This document shows, piece after piece, positions 26,759 through 36,259 of a stretch of 64,000 nt of DNA (its first letter is position 1; each line of letters begins with the position of its first letter). Origin of the DNA: Marinomonas pollencensis (GTDB lineage Bacteria > Pseudomonadota > Gammaproteobacteria > Pseudomonadales > Marinomonadaceae); contig NZ_QUNG01000004.1 in assembly GCF_003387375.1 (NCBI RefSeq), positions 248,001 through 312,000 on the forward strand, in the 5' to 3' direction. The position numbers and the translations under genes are program-made. Below the pieces are notes generated by a model. The model made no database searches, was not told where the DNA came from, and saw only the letters and a list, made by a program, of their open reading frames with translations.

Positions 26759-28378
26759 ATGTTAAACCGGATTAATAACATCAAAATACGCTATAAACTA
26801 TGGGCAATTATCGCGCTGATGTCGATTGGTACAAGCGCTCTCATTTTAGTCTCGCTCGGCACGCTTTTCCAAAGCAGCATGCACGATAGAGAAAGCCACA
26901 CGCAAGATGTACTGCACATTGCGCAGGCTATTATCGCACCGATTTATCAGTCCCAAAAAAACGCCGAACTTTCCCCTGAACAAGCTCGGCAGCAAGCCAT
27001 TAACGCGCTCTCTCATATCCGTTATGGTGATCAACAAGGCTTATGGGTGTTAGATGACTCCAATAAACTGCTTGTGGCTGCTGAAAATTATGCAAAGCAA
27101 ACCGCGCCACCGTCGTTGCTCGCCGCGCTAGCCGACCAACACCCAGCAAACAACACCACGCCCTATTCTGTTCATAGTTTTCAATTTGATTACCAAGATG
27201 GTGCTAACCAAGCTCGCCGGATTATTGCAAGCGCAGACTATGTTGCCCCGCTGCAGCTTACCTTAGTGGCCACAGAATCAATGGATAAAGTCTGGGAGAT
27301 GTTTTTTAGTGCGATGATAGATTATTCCGTACTAGTAGGCGTATTAACTGTGTTAGTCGGCGGCACTGCTCTCTATATTATCCATTTGGTCACAGCCAGA
27401 ATCACTAGCCTTTGCAACACCATGACGGCGGTAAAAGAATCAGGCGATTTAACACGTCGTGTCGATTTTGATGGCAAGGATGAAATGGGAGAAATGGCGG
27501 GGGCATTTAACCGCATGATGAGCGACTTTCAGTCTATTGTTGGCAAGGTCAGTCACTCCAGTGAAACGCTGGACGATATTGTTGATAAAACCGGTCAGTC
27601 AACTCAAAAAACCGTCTCCAGTGTCACCGTACAGTTAACCGACACAGAGCAAACTTCCTCTTTGATGCATGGTGTACTTAGCGCCGTAGAAGAAACTCTG
27701 ACAATGGCCGAGCGAGCCAGCCAAACCGCTCTAGAACTTGGTCAGCATTCTAAACAAGGGCTGAGCGTAATGAAGAAAGCGCAACAAGAAATCCAGCAAC
27801 TTTCCACAGAAGTCGGTAACGCCACTAAGCAAGTACAGCAATTAAGAACCGATGTAAACAACATCAACGATCGCTTAAGCATTATTTCCGAGGTAGCCGA
27901 TCAAACGAATTTATTAGCTCTTAATGCTGCCATTGAAGCCGCACGAGCAGGAGAGCAAGGTCGAGGGTTCGCCGTGGTTGCAGACGAAGTTCGCCAGTTG
28001 GCCCAACGCTCACAATTAGCCGCAACTGAGATTGGTAACCTTATTGAAGAGCTCACCCAACAAACGCTTGCCTCTGTTCGTGTTATGGAAAGCGCACAGA
28101 CTACCGCCAACGAAGGCGCCGAAAAAACCGCAGAAGCAAGCCAAGCATTTACCGATATTGCTAATGGCGTGTTGTCTATCTCAGACTTAAACAGCCAAAT
28201 AACCCAAGCAGCGAACCGTCAGCATCAATCTTCTAACACGGTAAACCTAACCTTAGAAAAGATTGCTCAAGTATGTGAAGCGACCACTTTAAATTCCCAT
28301 GACATTCAAACCTCCGTGGAGAATTTACAAGGCTGTGCTGCGCAATTACGCGGTTTGGTCAAACAGTTCAGCATTTAA
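26759..28378 (+). CDS. Methyl-accepting chemotaxis protein with Cache sensor
   Basis: 539 residues. TM1 at about 13-33 ([18 protein letters not shown]), a periplasmic Cache-like sensor (about 35-180, with [18 protein letters not shown]), TM2 at about 185-207, HAMP (about 208-262), then the cytoplasmic signalling hairpin whose tip is [20 protein letters not shown]. No C-terminal CheR pentapeptide is seen. The periplasmic GLWVLD region resembles sCache_2 receptors for small organic acids, but the ligand is unknown. The FNR box upstream suggests expression in microaerobic conditions. AGGGA precedes the ATG. Confidence 0.92.
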   Translation: MLNRINNIKIRYKLWAIIALMSIGTSALILVSLGTLFQSSMHDRESHTQDVLHIAQAIIAPIYQSQKNAELSPEQARQQAINALSHIRYGDQQGLWVLDDSNKLLVAAENYAKQTAPPSLLAALADQHPANNTTPYSVHSFQFDYQDGANQARRIIASADYVAPLQLTLVATESMDKVWEMFFSAMIDYSVLVGVLTVLVGGTALYIIHLVTARITSLCNTMTAVKESGDLTRRVDFDGKDEMGEMAGAFNRMMSDFQSIVGKVSHSSETLDDIVDKTGQSTQKTVSSVTVQLTDTEQTSSLMHGVLSAVEETLTMAERASQTALELGQHSKQGLSVMKKAQQEIQQLSTEVGNATKQVQQLRTDVNNINDRLSIISEVADQTNLLALNAAIEAARAGEQGRGFAVVADEVRQLAQRSQLAATEIGNLIEELTQQTLASVRVMESAQTTANEGAEKTAEASQAFTDIANGVLSISDLNSQITQAANRQHQSSNTVNLTLEKIAQVCEATTLNSHDIQTSVENLQGCAAQLRGLVKQFSI

Positions 28379-28380
28379 TC

Positions 28381-28685
28381 CCCTGCCGCTCTATCACGTT
28401 TAATCAACACAGCTGAGTGAAACTAGGCGAGTGTGCAAGACAAGGTGAAGAGCGGCAACAAATAGGCATCAATCTTGCTTTCTTAGCAACAGCGACGAAC
28501 GTTAGCAAAGCCGTTGAAGAATAAAGGAGAAATGACTTTACCACTTTATCTTCAACGCCAGTCACCATATGCTTAGAGCAGAGAAAGGACGGCTCTGCTT
28601 CTTTCGGGCCGCTACTTATTGTTTCACGCTACCTTGTAGACACAAGAGCAGATTCACAGCGTATTCGCTTCAGAGGCATCTAAAT
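28381..28685. other. Leader region of the alpha-glucan operon
   Basis: 305 bases between the chemoreceptor stop and the operon. The only structure I see is the 14-pair hairpin at 28512-28557. The downstream frame is open back to 28569 but that extension is Cys/Arg rich and unlike the protein family. Confidence 0.5.
28512..28557 (+). promoter_or_regulatory. Long hairpin in the alpha-glucan operon leader
   Basis: Arms CGTTGAAGAATAAAG and CTTTATCTTCAACG pair over 14 positions with one bulged A. The loop carries GGAGAA and an ATG opening a 14-codon frame (28532-28576). It could control the operon or end the upstream transcript; no T-run follows. Confidence 0.4.
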
Positions 28686-31600
28686 ATGGCGTTCGATATA
28701 CAAGAAAAGCTAGATTCTCTCTATCAACATATTCAAGCGGTTATTCTCTCTCGTCAGCACCCTGTAACAGGTTTATTTCCAGCCAGTACCAGTATCAACA
28801 ACCATGGCAATTACACCGACGCATGGGTACGAGATAATGTCTACAGCATTCAAGCTGTTTGGGCTTTGTCCCTCGCTTATAAACGAGCCTCAAACCCAGA
28901 TAAACGCGCCCATGAATTAGAACACGCCTGCATTAAAATGATGCGCGGCTTGCTATTCGCCATGATGCGCCAATCCCATAAAGTAGAAGCCTTCAAGCAC
29001 AGCCTTGACCCTAAAGATGCCCTACACGCTAAGTACGACACAAAAACCGGCCTTGAAGCCGTTGCCGATGATGCTTGGGGACACTTGCAAATTGACGCCA
29101 CCAGTTTTTATTTATTGATGCTGGCGCAAATGACAAAAGCCGGCAGTAAGGTTATTTTTTCACGGGATGAAGCCAACTTTATTCAAAACCTTATTTATTA
29201 TATTTCTCGCACCTATCGCACACCTGACTATGGTATTTGGGAACGCGGCAATAAAGTCAACAACGGTAAAGCAGAAATCAACGCAAGCTCAGTGGGCATG
29301 GCAAAAGCGGCAATGGAAGCCCTAGATGGGTTAAACCTTTTCGGAGAGGATGGCCCAGAATGGGCGGTTATTCACTCTTTTGCCGATGCAGTAGCACGAG
29401 CTGGATCGGTGCTGCAATCCTTGCTGCCGAAAGAATCACGTTCTAAAGAAGTCGACAGCGCCCTGTTAAGTATCATTAGTTTTCCAGCTTTTGCCGTTAA
29501 CGATGAGAAACTAGCGCGTCGTACCCGCAAAGAAATACTGGATAAGTTAGGTGGTGAATACGGCTGTAAACGCTTTCTATTAGATGGGCATCAGTCAGTC
29601 TTAGAAGATCAAAGCCGTATTTACTATGAGTACAACGAACTGATCAATTTTGAGCACATTGAATCCGAATGGCCACTTTTTTTCACTTATTTGTATATTG
29701 GCCGTTTATTTGCTCGCGATTGGGAAAGTGCCAATTACTACCGCTACAAGCTTGAAGGACTCATGGTTGAAAAAGACGGCCAGATGTTGCTGCCTGAACT
29801 CTACTATGTACCCAAAGAAAATATTTTAGCGGAAAAAGAAAAACCTGGATCGCAAACTCGAGTTGCCAACGACAACCTCCCACTAGTATGGGCGCAAAGC
29901 CTATATTTGGTAGGAACAATGCTGGATGACGAGCTCATTACCACCAATGACCTTGACCCTTTGGGTCTGCATAAAATCCAATATCGCCCGAATAAAGTCA
30001 CCACCTCCATGGTTATCTTGGCACAAAATGAAGAGGTGAAAGAAAAACTTCTCGCGGCGGGTTGCTTATGTCAAACCGTCGATGAAATTGCGCCATTAAA
30101 AACCATCAGCGCCAAACAATTGGTAGAGACTTATCAACACCTAGGGGTTTCAACCAGCTTAGGCTTAAAAGGTCGGCCAAATCGTGCATTAAACAGCCTA
30201 GCCACGTCACAGCCTTTTCACATTAATGAGGACAATTACCTTTGCCTGTCTTGGATCCAAAATGAAGACAAGGATTATCGGAAAATAGACCCGGCGTTGT
30301 TTCAAACCCATATTCGTAATGAATTAAGCATTATTGGGCAGCATTGGTACTACCCGGCTAATGCCGTTTTTACTGTGCTAATTGATGACGCCATGAGTGA
30401 AATGCAAGGCGCAGATGAGCTGTTTGAGTTTATTCGTCAGTTGCAAAACCGTGAACTCGAAGAGTTTAGGGTAATTCCTCAATCGGCAAAAAATGCGTTT
30501 AAATCCGGTAGTCGAAGAACCATCACCATCGCCTCTCCTGAGCAGCATCATCTTGGCACGAGTTTACCCGTACACCAAATTCCATGGCAGCTTTCTAGCA
30601 CACCAAGCGATTATGATGCGAGCCAAACTCACACCTTAGAAACACAACAATTACTGGCGCGCTTAAACGAGCAGCCGTCCCTAGAAGAAGCTATTGATTG
30701 CCTGATTGAGCTCGGGGCGAGGCGCTCACTGATGAACACGGTTCCAGGCTCAACACCGGCCGTTACTGCTTATCGAGTATTGAATTCGGTTTACACTCAA
30801 GCGCTATTAAACGGCAATTGGAAAGCGTCTCGCTTATTGTTTTCTTTAATGCTGAAACCCTCTACTGATCTGGCAACCTATATCGCCGACATTACAGTAC
30901 GCCAACGATTACTCGTGCTTGGCGAAACCCCAGAAGACGAAACCGATATTTCATTACCATTGCACCAAGATGAAATTTTAGCGCTGCTCAAATCCACTTC
31001 ATCGTCTTCTTTAAGCATGGTACTTAGTTATGAACTGATCGCCATTGCTGGCACCTTGATCAAGGTACATCCTGATTACTTTGCTGGAGTGCGAACCTTA
31101 CGCATACACAGCTTAGCGATGCTCTGTGCGCGCCACTTTGACCCGGAAGAAACCAGCCCAGTCATTGACACTCTGTCACATGTCTCGCCAAATGAGCTCT
31201 ATAACGCACTCTCTAAAGTGCTCAAACAAAAACACGTAGAATTCACTCAGGTTGCTAATAATGTGCGTTACCACCACAATGTGGATGCCAATGATATAAA
31301 TATGAAGGATGTGGACTGGTTTGACTGGCGGGAGGAACAAGGAATGATCACGAAATTGCCAGAGTCAATGTTACAGCAACTTTGGGAAAGCCTTCACCAT
31401 GCAGACACCATTGTCTTCGGTGACTTACAGAGCAACACCACACTTGACTGTAAACGCACTCTCAGCTCTATGACCCCAGGTGAAGACACCTTTGCGGTTC
31501 TTATTGAGTCACTGACTTCAGACATTCACCCAAGCTGGTATAAAAGCTTAATCTTTGAAGGCCTGTATGCCTACATTCAATTTTGCCAGCAACATAAACA

Positions 31601-31823
31601 CTGTCGCTTTGAGCAAGAAATCAATTTACCTGTGCTGGTCTCCCACGCTTCACTCGATCATGCAAAACAATATCGGGCAGATCACCCAAGAGACAATTTA
31701 GCCGAGGCGGCATTAGACGAGTTTGCCCAATTGACACTCAGTAAAGCCAATCAATATTTACGTTGGTCAGTAAGTAAGCTTCATAGTCGACAACACAATA
31801 TACAATCTGATAAAAAACACTAA
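28686..31823 (+). CDS. Phosphorylase kinase alpha/beta-like GH15-fold protein
   Basis: 1045 residues from ATG 28686 behind AGAGG. It resembles the regulatory alpha and beta subunits of animal glycogen phosphorylase kinase across its length. Seen are HPVTGLFPAS, DAWVRDNVYSI, LHAKYDTKTG, WGHLQIDATSFYLL, NASSVGMAKAAMEALD and SFPAFAVND in the (alpha/alpha)6 glucoamylase-like domain. The C-terminal LPESMLQQLWESL and MTPGEDTFAV match the C/D domain. No protein kinase gene is nearby. It heads an operon with glgB and glgX, so a role in binding or regulating glycogen is likely; hydrolytic activity cannot be judged. Residues upstream (to 28569) are not family-like. Confidence 0.88.
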   Translation: MAFDIQEKLDSLYQHIQAVILSRQHPVTGLFPASTSINNHGNYTDAWVRDNVYSIQAVWALSLAYKRASNPDKRAHELEHACIKMMRGLLFAMMRQSHKVEAFKHSLDPKDALHAKYDTKTGLEAVADDAWGHLQIDATSFYLLMLAQMTKAGSKVIFSRDEANFIQNLIYYISRTYRTPDYGIWERGNKVNNGKAEINASSVGMAKAAMEALDGLNLFGEDGPEWAVIHSFADAVARAGSVLQSLLPKESRSKEVDSALLSIISFPAFAVNDEKLARRTRKEILDKLGGEYGCKRFLLDGHQSVLEDQSRIYYEYNELINFEHIESEWPLFFTYLYIGRLFARDWESANYYRYKLEGLMVEKDGQMLLPELYYVPKENILAEKEKPGSQTRVANDNLPLVWAQSLYLVGTMLDDELITTNDLDPLGLHKIQYRPNKVTTSMVILAQNEEVKEKLLAAGCLCQTVDEIAPLKTISAKQLVETYQHLGVSTSLGLKGRPNRALNSLATSQPFHINEDNYLCLSWIQNEDKDYRKIDPALFQTHIRNELSIIGQHWYYPANAVFTVLIDDAMSEMQGADELFEFIRQLQNRELEEFRVIPQSAKNAFKSGSRRTITIASPEQHHLGTSLPVHQIPWQLSSTPSDYDASQTHTLETQQLLARLNEQPSLEEAIDCLIELGARRSLMNTVPGSTPAVTAYRVLNSVYTQALLNGNWKASRLLFSLMLKPSTDLATYIADITVRQRLLVLGETPEDETDISLPLHQDEILALLKSTSSSSLSMVLSYELIAIAGTLIKVHPDYFAGVRTLRIHSLAMLCARHFDPEETSPVIDTLSHVSPNELYNALSKVLKQKHVEFTQVANNVRYHHNVDANDINMKDVDWFDWREEQGMITKLPESMLQQLWESLHHADTIVFGDLQSNTTLDCKRTLSSMTPGEDTFAVLIESLTSDIHPSWYKSLIFEGLYAYIQFCQQHKHCRFEQEINLPVLVSHASLDHAKQYRADHPRDNLAEAALDEFAQLTLSKANQYLRWSVSKLHSRQHNIQSDKKH

Positions 31824-31842
31824 ACCCTGGTTGGAGAAGTGA

Positions 31843-34047
31843 ATGGATCTGCTTAAAAATGTTCTTATCAACGATGTTTTGAACGCCCGTTGTGCCGACC
31901 CATTTGGTTGCTTAGGATTACATCAAGAAGACAATAAAAAAGGACTTTCTCTCACTGTTTGGCGCCCCGGCGCAACCGCAATCAGTGTATTGGAAATAAA
32001 CAATGAAACCCTTATAGGTAAGATGACTCAAGTCACCAAAGAAGGCTTGTTCCACTTGCATCTGCCAAAGCAAAAAGACTATTTCCATTACCGGCTTAAA
32101 GTGGCCTATGGCGATAAGATATTCACCATAGTGGACCCTTATCAATTTTCAGATACCACGTTTTCTGACCCTGAACATCACCATGCAAACTTATACAAAA
32201 GCCAAGGTGCGATTCCACTTGGCGCTCCAATCGACTCATCGCTGACCATAAACGGCACCCGTTTTGCGGTTTATGCTCCCGCAGCGCGGTCAGTTTCAGT
32301 GGTCGGTGACTTTAATGGCTGGGACGGCAGCGCGCACCCCATGTCCAGTAGTGGTGATGGTATCTGGCGCCTGTTTATTCCCGATGTTAATCATGGCGTG
32401 CGTTACAAATATGAGATACGCGCCAACAATGGCGAGTTACTGCCCCATCGCACTGACCCCTATGCCCAGCGAATCGAGCAATTTCCTTCTTTTGCCAGTG
32501 TTACCTGTTTTGATCATAAACATCAGTGGCAGGACTCGGCGTGGACCGAGCGTCCAATAGAAGACCTCTATGAAAAACCAATGAGCATATACGAATTGCA
32601 TCTTGGTTCATGGCGCCGTAAAGCAGACAATGAGCCGCTTAGTTATCTAGAGCTCATTGATGAACTAGTGCCTTATGTAACAACAATGGGCTATACCCAT
32701 GTGGAACTATTACCCATTACCGAGTACCCATTTGATGGCTCTTGGGGGTATCAGCCAGTTGGCCTTTATGCGGTTACCTCACGCTTTGGCAGCCCAGAAG
32801 AGTTTAAAGCCTTGGTCGACGCGCTTCACCAAGCGAAGATCAGCGTTATTATGGATTGGGTCCCAGCGCACTTCCCTGCTGATAGTCACGGCTTAGCCAA
32901 TTTTGATGGCTCAAAGCAATACGAATACCCTGACCCCAAGAAAGGCTGGCACCCAGAATGGAACTCTCTGATTTATGATTTTGGCAAAGAACATGTGGTG
33001 AATTATTTAATCAGTAACGCGGTTTATTGGTTAGAAGAATTTCACATTGATGGCCTGCGTGTCGATGCCGTCGCTTCCATGCTTTACTTGGACTACTCGA
33101 GAGAAGAAGGAGAATGGGTCCCTAATCAGGATGGCGGCAATCACAACTACGAAGCCATAGCATTTTTGCGCCGTTTAAATGAAACCGTCTACCTCAATCA
33201 TCCGCGCTGCTTTACGGTAGCCGAAGAGTCCACCGCGTTTCCTGGTGTGTCTAAGCCAACCTATATGGAGGGCCTTGGCTTTGGCTTCAAATGGAACATG
33301 GGCTGGATGAATGACTCTCTTGAATACATTAAAAAAGACCCTGTGCACCGAAAATATCACCAAGGTGAGTTAACCTTTAGCATGGTATACGCCTACGACG
33401 AGCAATTTGTGCTGCCTCTGTCTCATGATGAGGTGGTGCACGGTAAAGGCTCCATGATAGAAAAAATGCCAGGTGATCCATGGCAAAAATTCGCTAACTT
33501 ACGTGTTTTTACCGCCTACATGTATTTCCACCCTGGTAAGAAGCTTAATTTCATGGGGAACGAATTTGCACAAGGTCGTGAGTGGAGCCACGAGCGCTCA
33601 TTAGATTGGCATTTACTCGATATCGACTACCATCAAGGGCAACAAACACTGAGCAAAGAACTAAATCAGCTGTACAAGAGTGAAACCGCGTTGCAACTAG
33701 ACCATTCCGGTCTTGGTTTTGAATGGATAAGCTATGATGATAGCGCGAACAGCATTTTAGCTTTTGTTCGCAAAGCGAAAAACAGCCCTGAACACGGCAT
33801 CGCCATCACTAACTTTACTCCTGTCCCCCAAGACCATTACCGAATTGGAGTGCCTGAATCTGGACGCTACCAAGTGGTATTTAACAGTGATGAAGGGAAA
33901 TACCAAGGCAGCGATTATCTGCATTATGAAGGCTTATCAAGTGATCATATATACACAGCAGAAGCCGTCGAGAGTCATGGTAAAACGCACAGCATCGAGG
34001 TGAAAGTGCCCCCTCTTTCTGCTCTCTTTTTAAAATGGCTCGGATAA
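31843..34047 (+). CDS. glgB: 1,4-alpha-glucan branching enzyme
   Basis: 734 residues. N-terminal N1 module, a CBM48 domain with VVGDFNGWDG, then the GH13 barrel with DWVPAHFP (region I), DGLRVDAVASMLYLD (nucleophile Asp), TVAEESTAFPGV (acid/base Glu) and LPLSHDEVVHGK (region IV). It transfers alpha-1,4 segments to make alpha-1,6 branches in glycogen. It begins 19 bases after the PHK-like gene with GGAG before the ATG, so both share a transcript. Length matches E. coli GlgB. Confidence 0.95.
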   Translation: MDLLKNVLINDVLNARCADPFGCLGLHQEDNKKGLSLTVWRPGATAISVLEINNETLIGKMTQVTKEGLFHLHLPKQKDYFHYRLKVAYGDKIFTIVDPYQFSDTTFSDPEHHHANLYKSQGAIPLGAPIDSSLTINGTRFAVYAPAARSVSVVGDFNGWDGSAHPMSSSGDGIWRLFIPDVNHGVRYKYEIRANNGELLPHRTDPYAQRIEQFPSFASVTCFDHKHQWQDSAWTERPIEDLYEKPMSIYELHLGSWRRKADNEPLSYLELIDELVPYVTTMGYTHVELLPITEYPFDGSWGYQPVGLYAVTSRFGSPEEFKALVDALHQAKISVIMDWVPAHFPADSHGLANFDGSKQYEYPDPKKGWHPEWNSLIYDFGKEHVVNYLISNAVYWLEEFHIDGLRVDAVASMLYLDYSREEGEWVPNQDGGNHNYEAIAFLRRLNETVYLNHPRCFTVAEESTAFPGVSKPTYMEGLGFGFKWNMGWMNDSLEYIKKDPVHRKYHQGELTFSMVYAYDEQFVLPLSHDEVVHGKGSMIEKMPGDPWQKFANLRVFTAYMYFHPGKKLNFMGNEFAQGREWSHERSLDWHLLDIDYHQGQQTLSKELNQLYKSETALQLDHSGLGFEWISYDDSANSILAFVRKAKNSPEHGIAITNFTPVPQDHYRIGVPESGRYQVVFNSDEGKYQGSDYLHYEGLSSDHIYTAEAVESHGKTHSIEVKVPPLSALFLKWLG

Positions 34048-34123
34048 ACATAACGCCAAGCCGTTACGGCATTCGTTGCGGAATTAAGTAAGAGGCTTAC
34101 TGCTTTATTATGGCACCAACCAA

Positions 34124-34142
34124 CGCCCGTGCATCACGGGCG
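34124..34142 (+). other. Intercistronic hairpin between glgB and glgX
   Basis: Eight-base-pair stem CGCCCGTG / CACGGGCG with a 3-base loop, 22 bases before the glgX ATG. No T-run follows. It may modulate glgX expression or stabilise glgB mRNA. Confidence 0.45.
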
Positions 34143-34163
34143 CAGCGTCATTAAGGAGATGTA

Positions 34164-36188
34164 ATGAACAGCTATGCCGTTAACAATGGTCACGCGTTTC
34201 CGTTAGGGGCCAGTGTGACTGACAATGGTGTCAACTTTGCCGTCGTTTCAGAAGACGCCACCAAGTTAATGCTGTGCCTTTTTGATGAGCAAGATAATGA
34301 AGTAGAACGCCTTCCATTTGTCGCCAAACAACGTGGCATTTGGCATATGGAAGTACTAGGGCTGACTGAAAACCAACGCTATGGATTACGTGCTAAAGGG
34401 CCGTTTGAACCAAACCATCAGCGACTATTTAATGAATACAAGTTACTGATTGACCCTTATGCAAAAGCGCTAACTAGCAAGCTGGTTTGGCATGCTGACC
34501 AAGCAGCCATTAATGAGCAAGGCGAAGCGCATTTGGTTGACTCTGCCTACTGTGTGCCTAAATCCATTGTCAAAACCGTAAGACCAACACCCAACCGACC
34601 AAAACGCACCAAAGTTCTCCCCTCACAGCGCGTTCTTTACGAGTTGCATGTCAAAGGTTTCAGCCAACAACTGCCTATTGATGATGCTTTAAAAGGCACC
34701 TATTTGGGGGTTATTTCAGAACCTGGCATCGCTCACCTCACAGAGTTAGGCATCACCACCATCCAATTGATGCCCTGCTTTAGCTTTGCAAATGAAAGAC
34801 ATTTACAAGAGCTTAAGCTAAAAAACTACTGGGGCTATAACCCTATTAGCTTTTTTGCAGTAGAGACTTCTTATGCGCAACAAGATGCGATTGTTGAATT
34901 TCAACAAATGGTAGATGGCTTACGCAACGCAGGCTTTGAGGTAATTTTAGATGTCGTTTATAACCACACCGCGGAAAGTGAACTTAACCAATCCAGCGTG
35001 TGCTATCGCGGGCTGGATAACGCCCATTACTATCGCCACGCAGAAGGCGAATATCTAAATTACACCGGCTGTGGCAATTGCTTTGATACTTATCATCCGG
35101 CGTCCATTCGTTTGATCTGCGATAGCATGCGCTATTGGGTCGAGGTGATGGGGGTGGATGGTTTTCGCTTCGATCTGGGAGTCGATTTAGGCCGCACAGA
35201 GCATCAGTTCACTCCTAGAGCGCCTTTGTTACAAGCTATTTTACAGGACCCTATATTAAGCAACACCTGCTTGGTTATGGAGCCTTGGGACATTGGCCCG
35301 GATGGCTATCAAGTCGGTCAATTCCCTCGGGGTTTTTTAGAGTGCAATGATCAATATCGCGACACAGTTCGACGTTTTTGGCGCGGTGATGAAGGCGTAA
35401 CCCCTATCTTCGCAACCCGCCTTATGGGGTCGCGAGATTATTTCCATAAAGGTCGCCGTAGCGCATTACATTCGGTTAACTATATAACCTATCATGATGG
35501 TTATACGCTCAATGATTTAGTCTCCTATCACCGCCGACATAATTTGGCCAATATGGAAAATAACCGTGACGGACACGGTGACAATATTAGTCAGAATTTC
35601 GGCCACGAAGGCCCCACGGATAATCTAGAGATACAAGCTCAACGCCTTAACCAGCAACTTTGTTTTATCGCCACGTTACTGTTAAGCCAAGGGACGCCTC
35701 ACTTGTTAGGCGGCGACGAACTTTCTCACAGCCAACAAGGTAACAATAATGCCTATTGCCAAGACAATGAAATAACCTGGCTCTCATGGCAACAAAGCGA
35801 GGCCCGCAAAGCCTTACAAACCACGATTTCGAGCCTAATGAAAATTCGTAAAGCCTACCCCATACTGGCAGAAGTCTATCTTGAAGATGACCCACTGTAT
35901 CAACACGTTGAGCCAGATCATATCGAATGGTTGAATCAATTAAGCCAACCTATGTCTGAGCTCGACTGGGCGGAAAGCGAGCGAGATTATTTGGCATTAA
36001 CACTCACTTCTGCGGACTTATCCAACCGGCTTTGGTTGGTGTTCTATCGAGATGACCAACTGCTCCATGTGCCTTTGCCAAGCAATGCGGGGAAAATCGA
36101 TGTGCTCTACCAAACCCCAGGGTTACATATTGAGGATAAACAACTCATTTGCGATTATCGTGGTGTACTACTAGCCAAATTAACTTAA
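34164..36188 (+). CDS. glgX: Glycogen debranching enzyme
   Basis: 674 residues. CBM48-type start (FPLGASVTDNGVNFAVVSED), then the isoamylase-type GH13 barrel: ILDVVYNHTAES, GFRFDLGVDLGR (nucleophile Asp), LVMEPWDIGPDGYQVGQFP (acid/base Glu) and YHDGYTLNDLVSYH. GlgX removes alpha-1,6 limit-dextrin branches left by phosphorylase. AAGGAG is 5 bases before the ATG. With glgB and the PHK-like gene it forms a remodelling operon; synthase and phosphorylase genes are not in the window. Confidence 0.94.
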   Translation: MNSYAVNNGHAFPLGASVTDNGVNFAVVSEDATKLMLCLFDEQDNEVERLPFVAKQRGIWHMEVLGLTENQRYGLRAKGPFEPNHQRLFNEYKLLIDPYAKALTSKLVWHADQAAINEQGEAHLVDSAYCVPKSIVKTVRPTPNRPKRTKVLPSQRVLYELHVKGFSQQLPIDDALKGTYLGVISEPGIAHLTELGITTIQLMPCFSFANERHLQELKLKNYWGYNPISFFAVETSYAQQDAIVEFQQMVDGLRNAGFEVILDVVYNHTAESELNQSSVCYRGLDNAHYYRHAEGEYLNYTGCGNCFDTYHPASIRLICDSMRYWVEVMGVDGFRFDLGVDLGRTEHQFTPRAPLLQAILQDPILSNTCLVMEPWDIGPDGYQVGQFPRGFLECNDQYRDTVRRFWRGDEGVTPIFATRLMGSRDYFHKGRRSALHSVNYITYHDGYTLNDLVSYHRRHNLANMENNRDGHGDNISQNFGHEGPTDNLEIQAQRLNQQLCFIATLLLSQGTPHLLGGDELSHSQQGNNNAYCQDNEITWLSWQQSEARKALQTTISSLMKIRKAYPILAEVYLEDDPLYQHVEPDHIEWLNQLSQPMSELDWAESERDYLALTLTSADLSNRLWLVFYRDDQLLHVPLPSNAGKIDVLYQTPGLHIEDKQLICDYRGVLLAKLT

Positions 36189-36236
36189 CCAACCAGCTCG
36201 GCTGGTAGTCTTCATCACACGGCAATCATCAAGCAC

Positions 36237-36259
36237 AAGCCTGCTTATAATGCAGGCTT
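36237..36259. terminator. Convergent hairpin at the end of glgX and the chemoreceptor gene
   Basis: Stem AAGCCTGC / GCAGGCTT with a 7-base loop overlaps the chemoreceptor stop codon at 36245. T-runs are poor, so it is a weak terminator candidate. Confidence 0.35.

Noticed and set aside
28569..28685. N-terminal extension of the PHK-like protein
   Set aside because: The extra 39 residues are Cys/Arg rich, unlike the family start; ATG 28686 has its own AGAGG site and gives the normal N-terminus.
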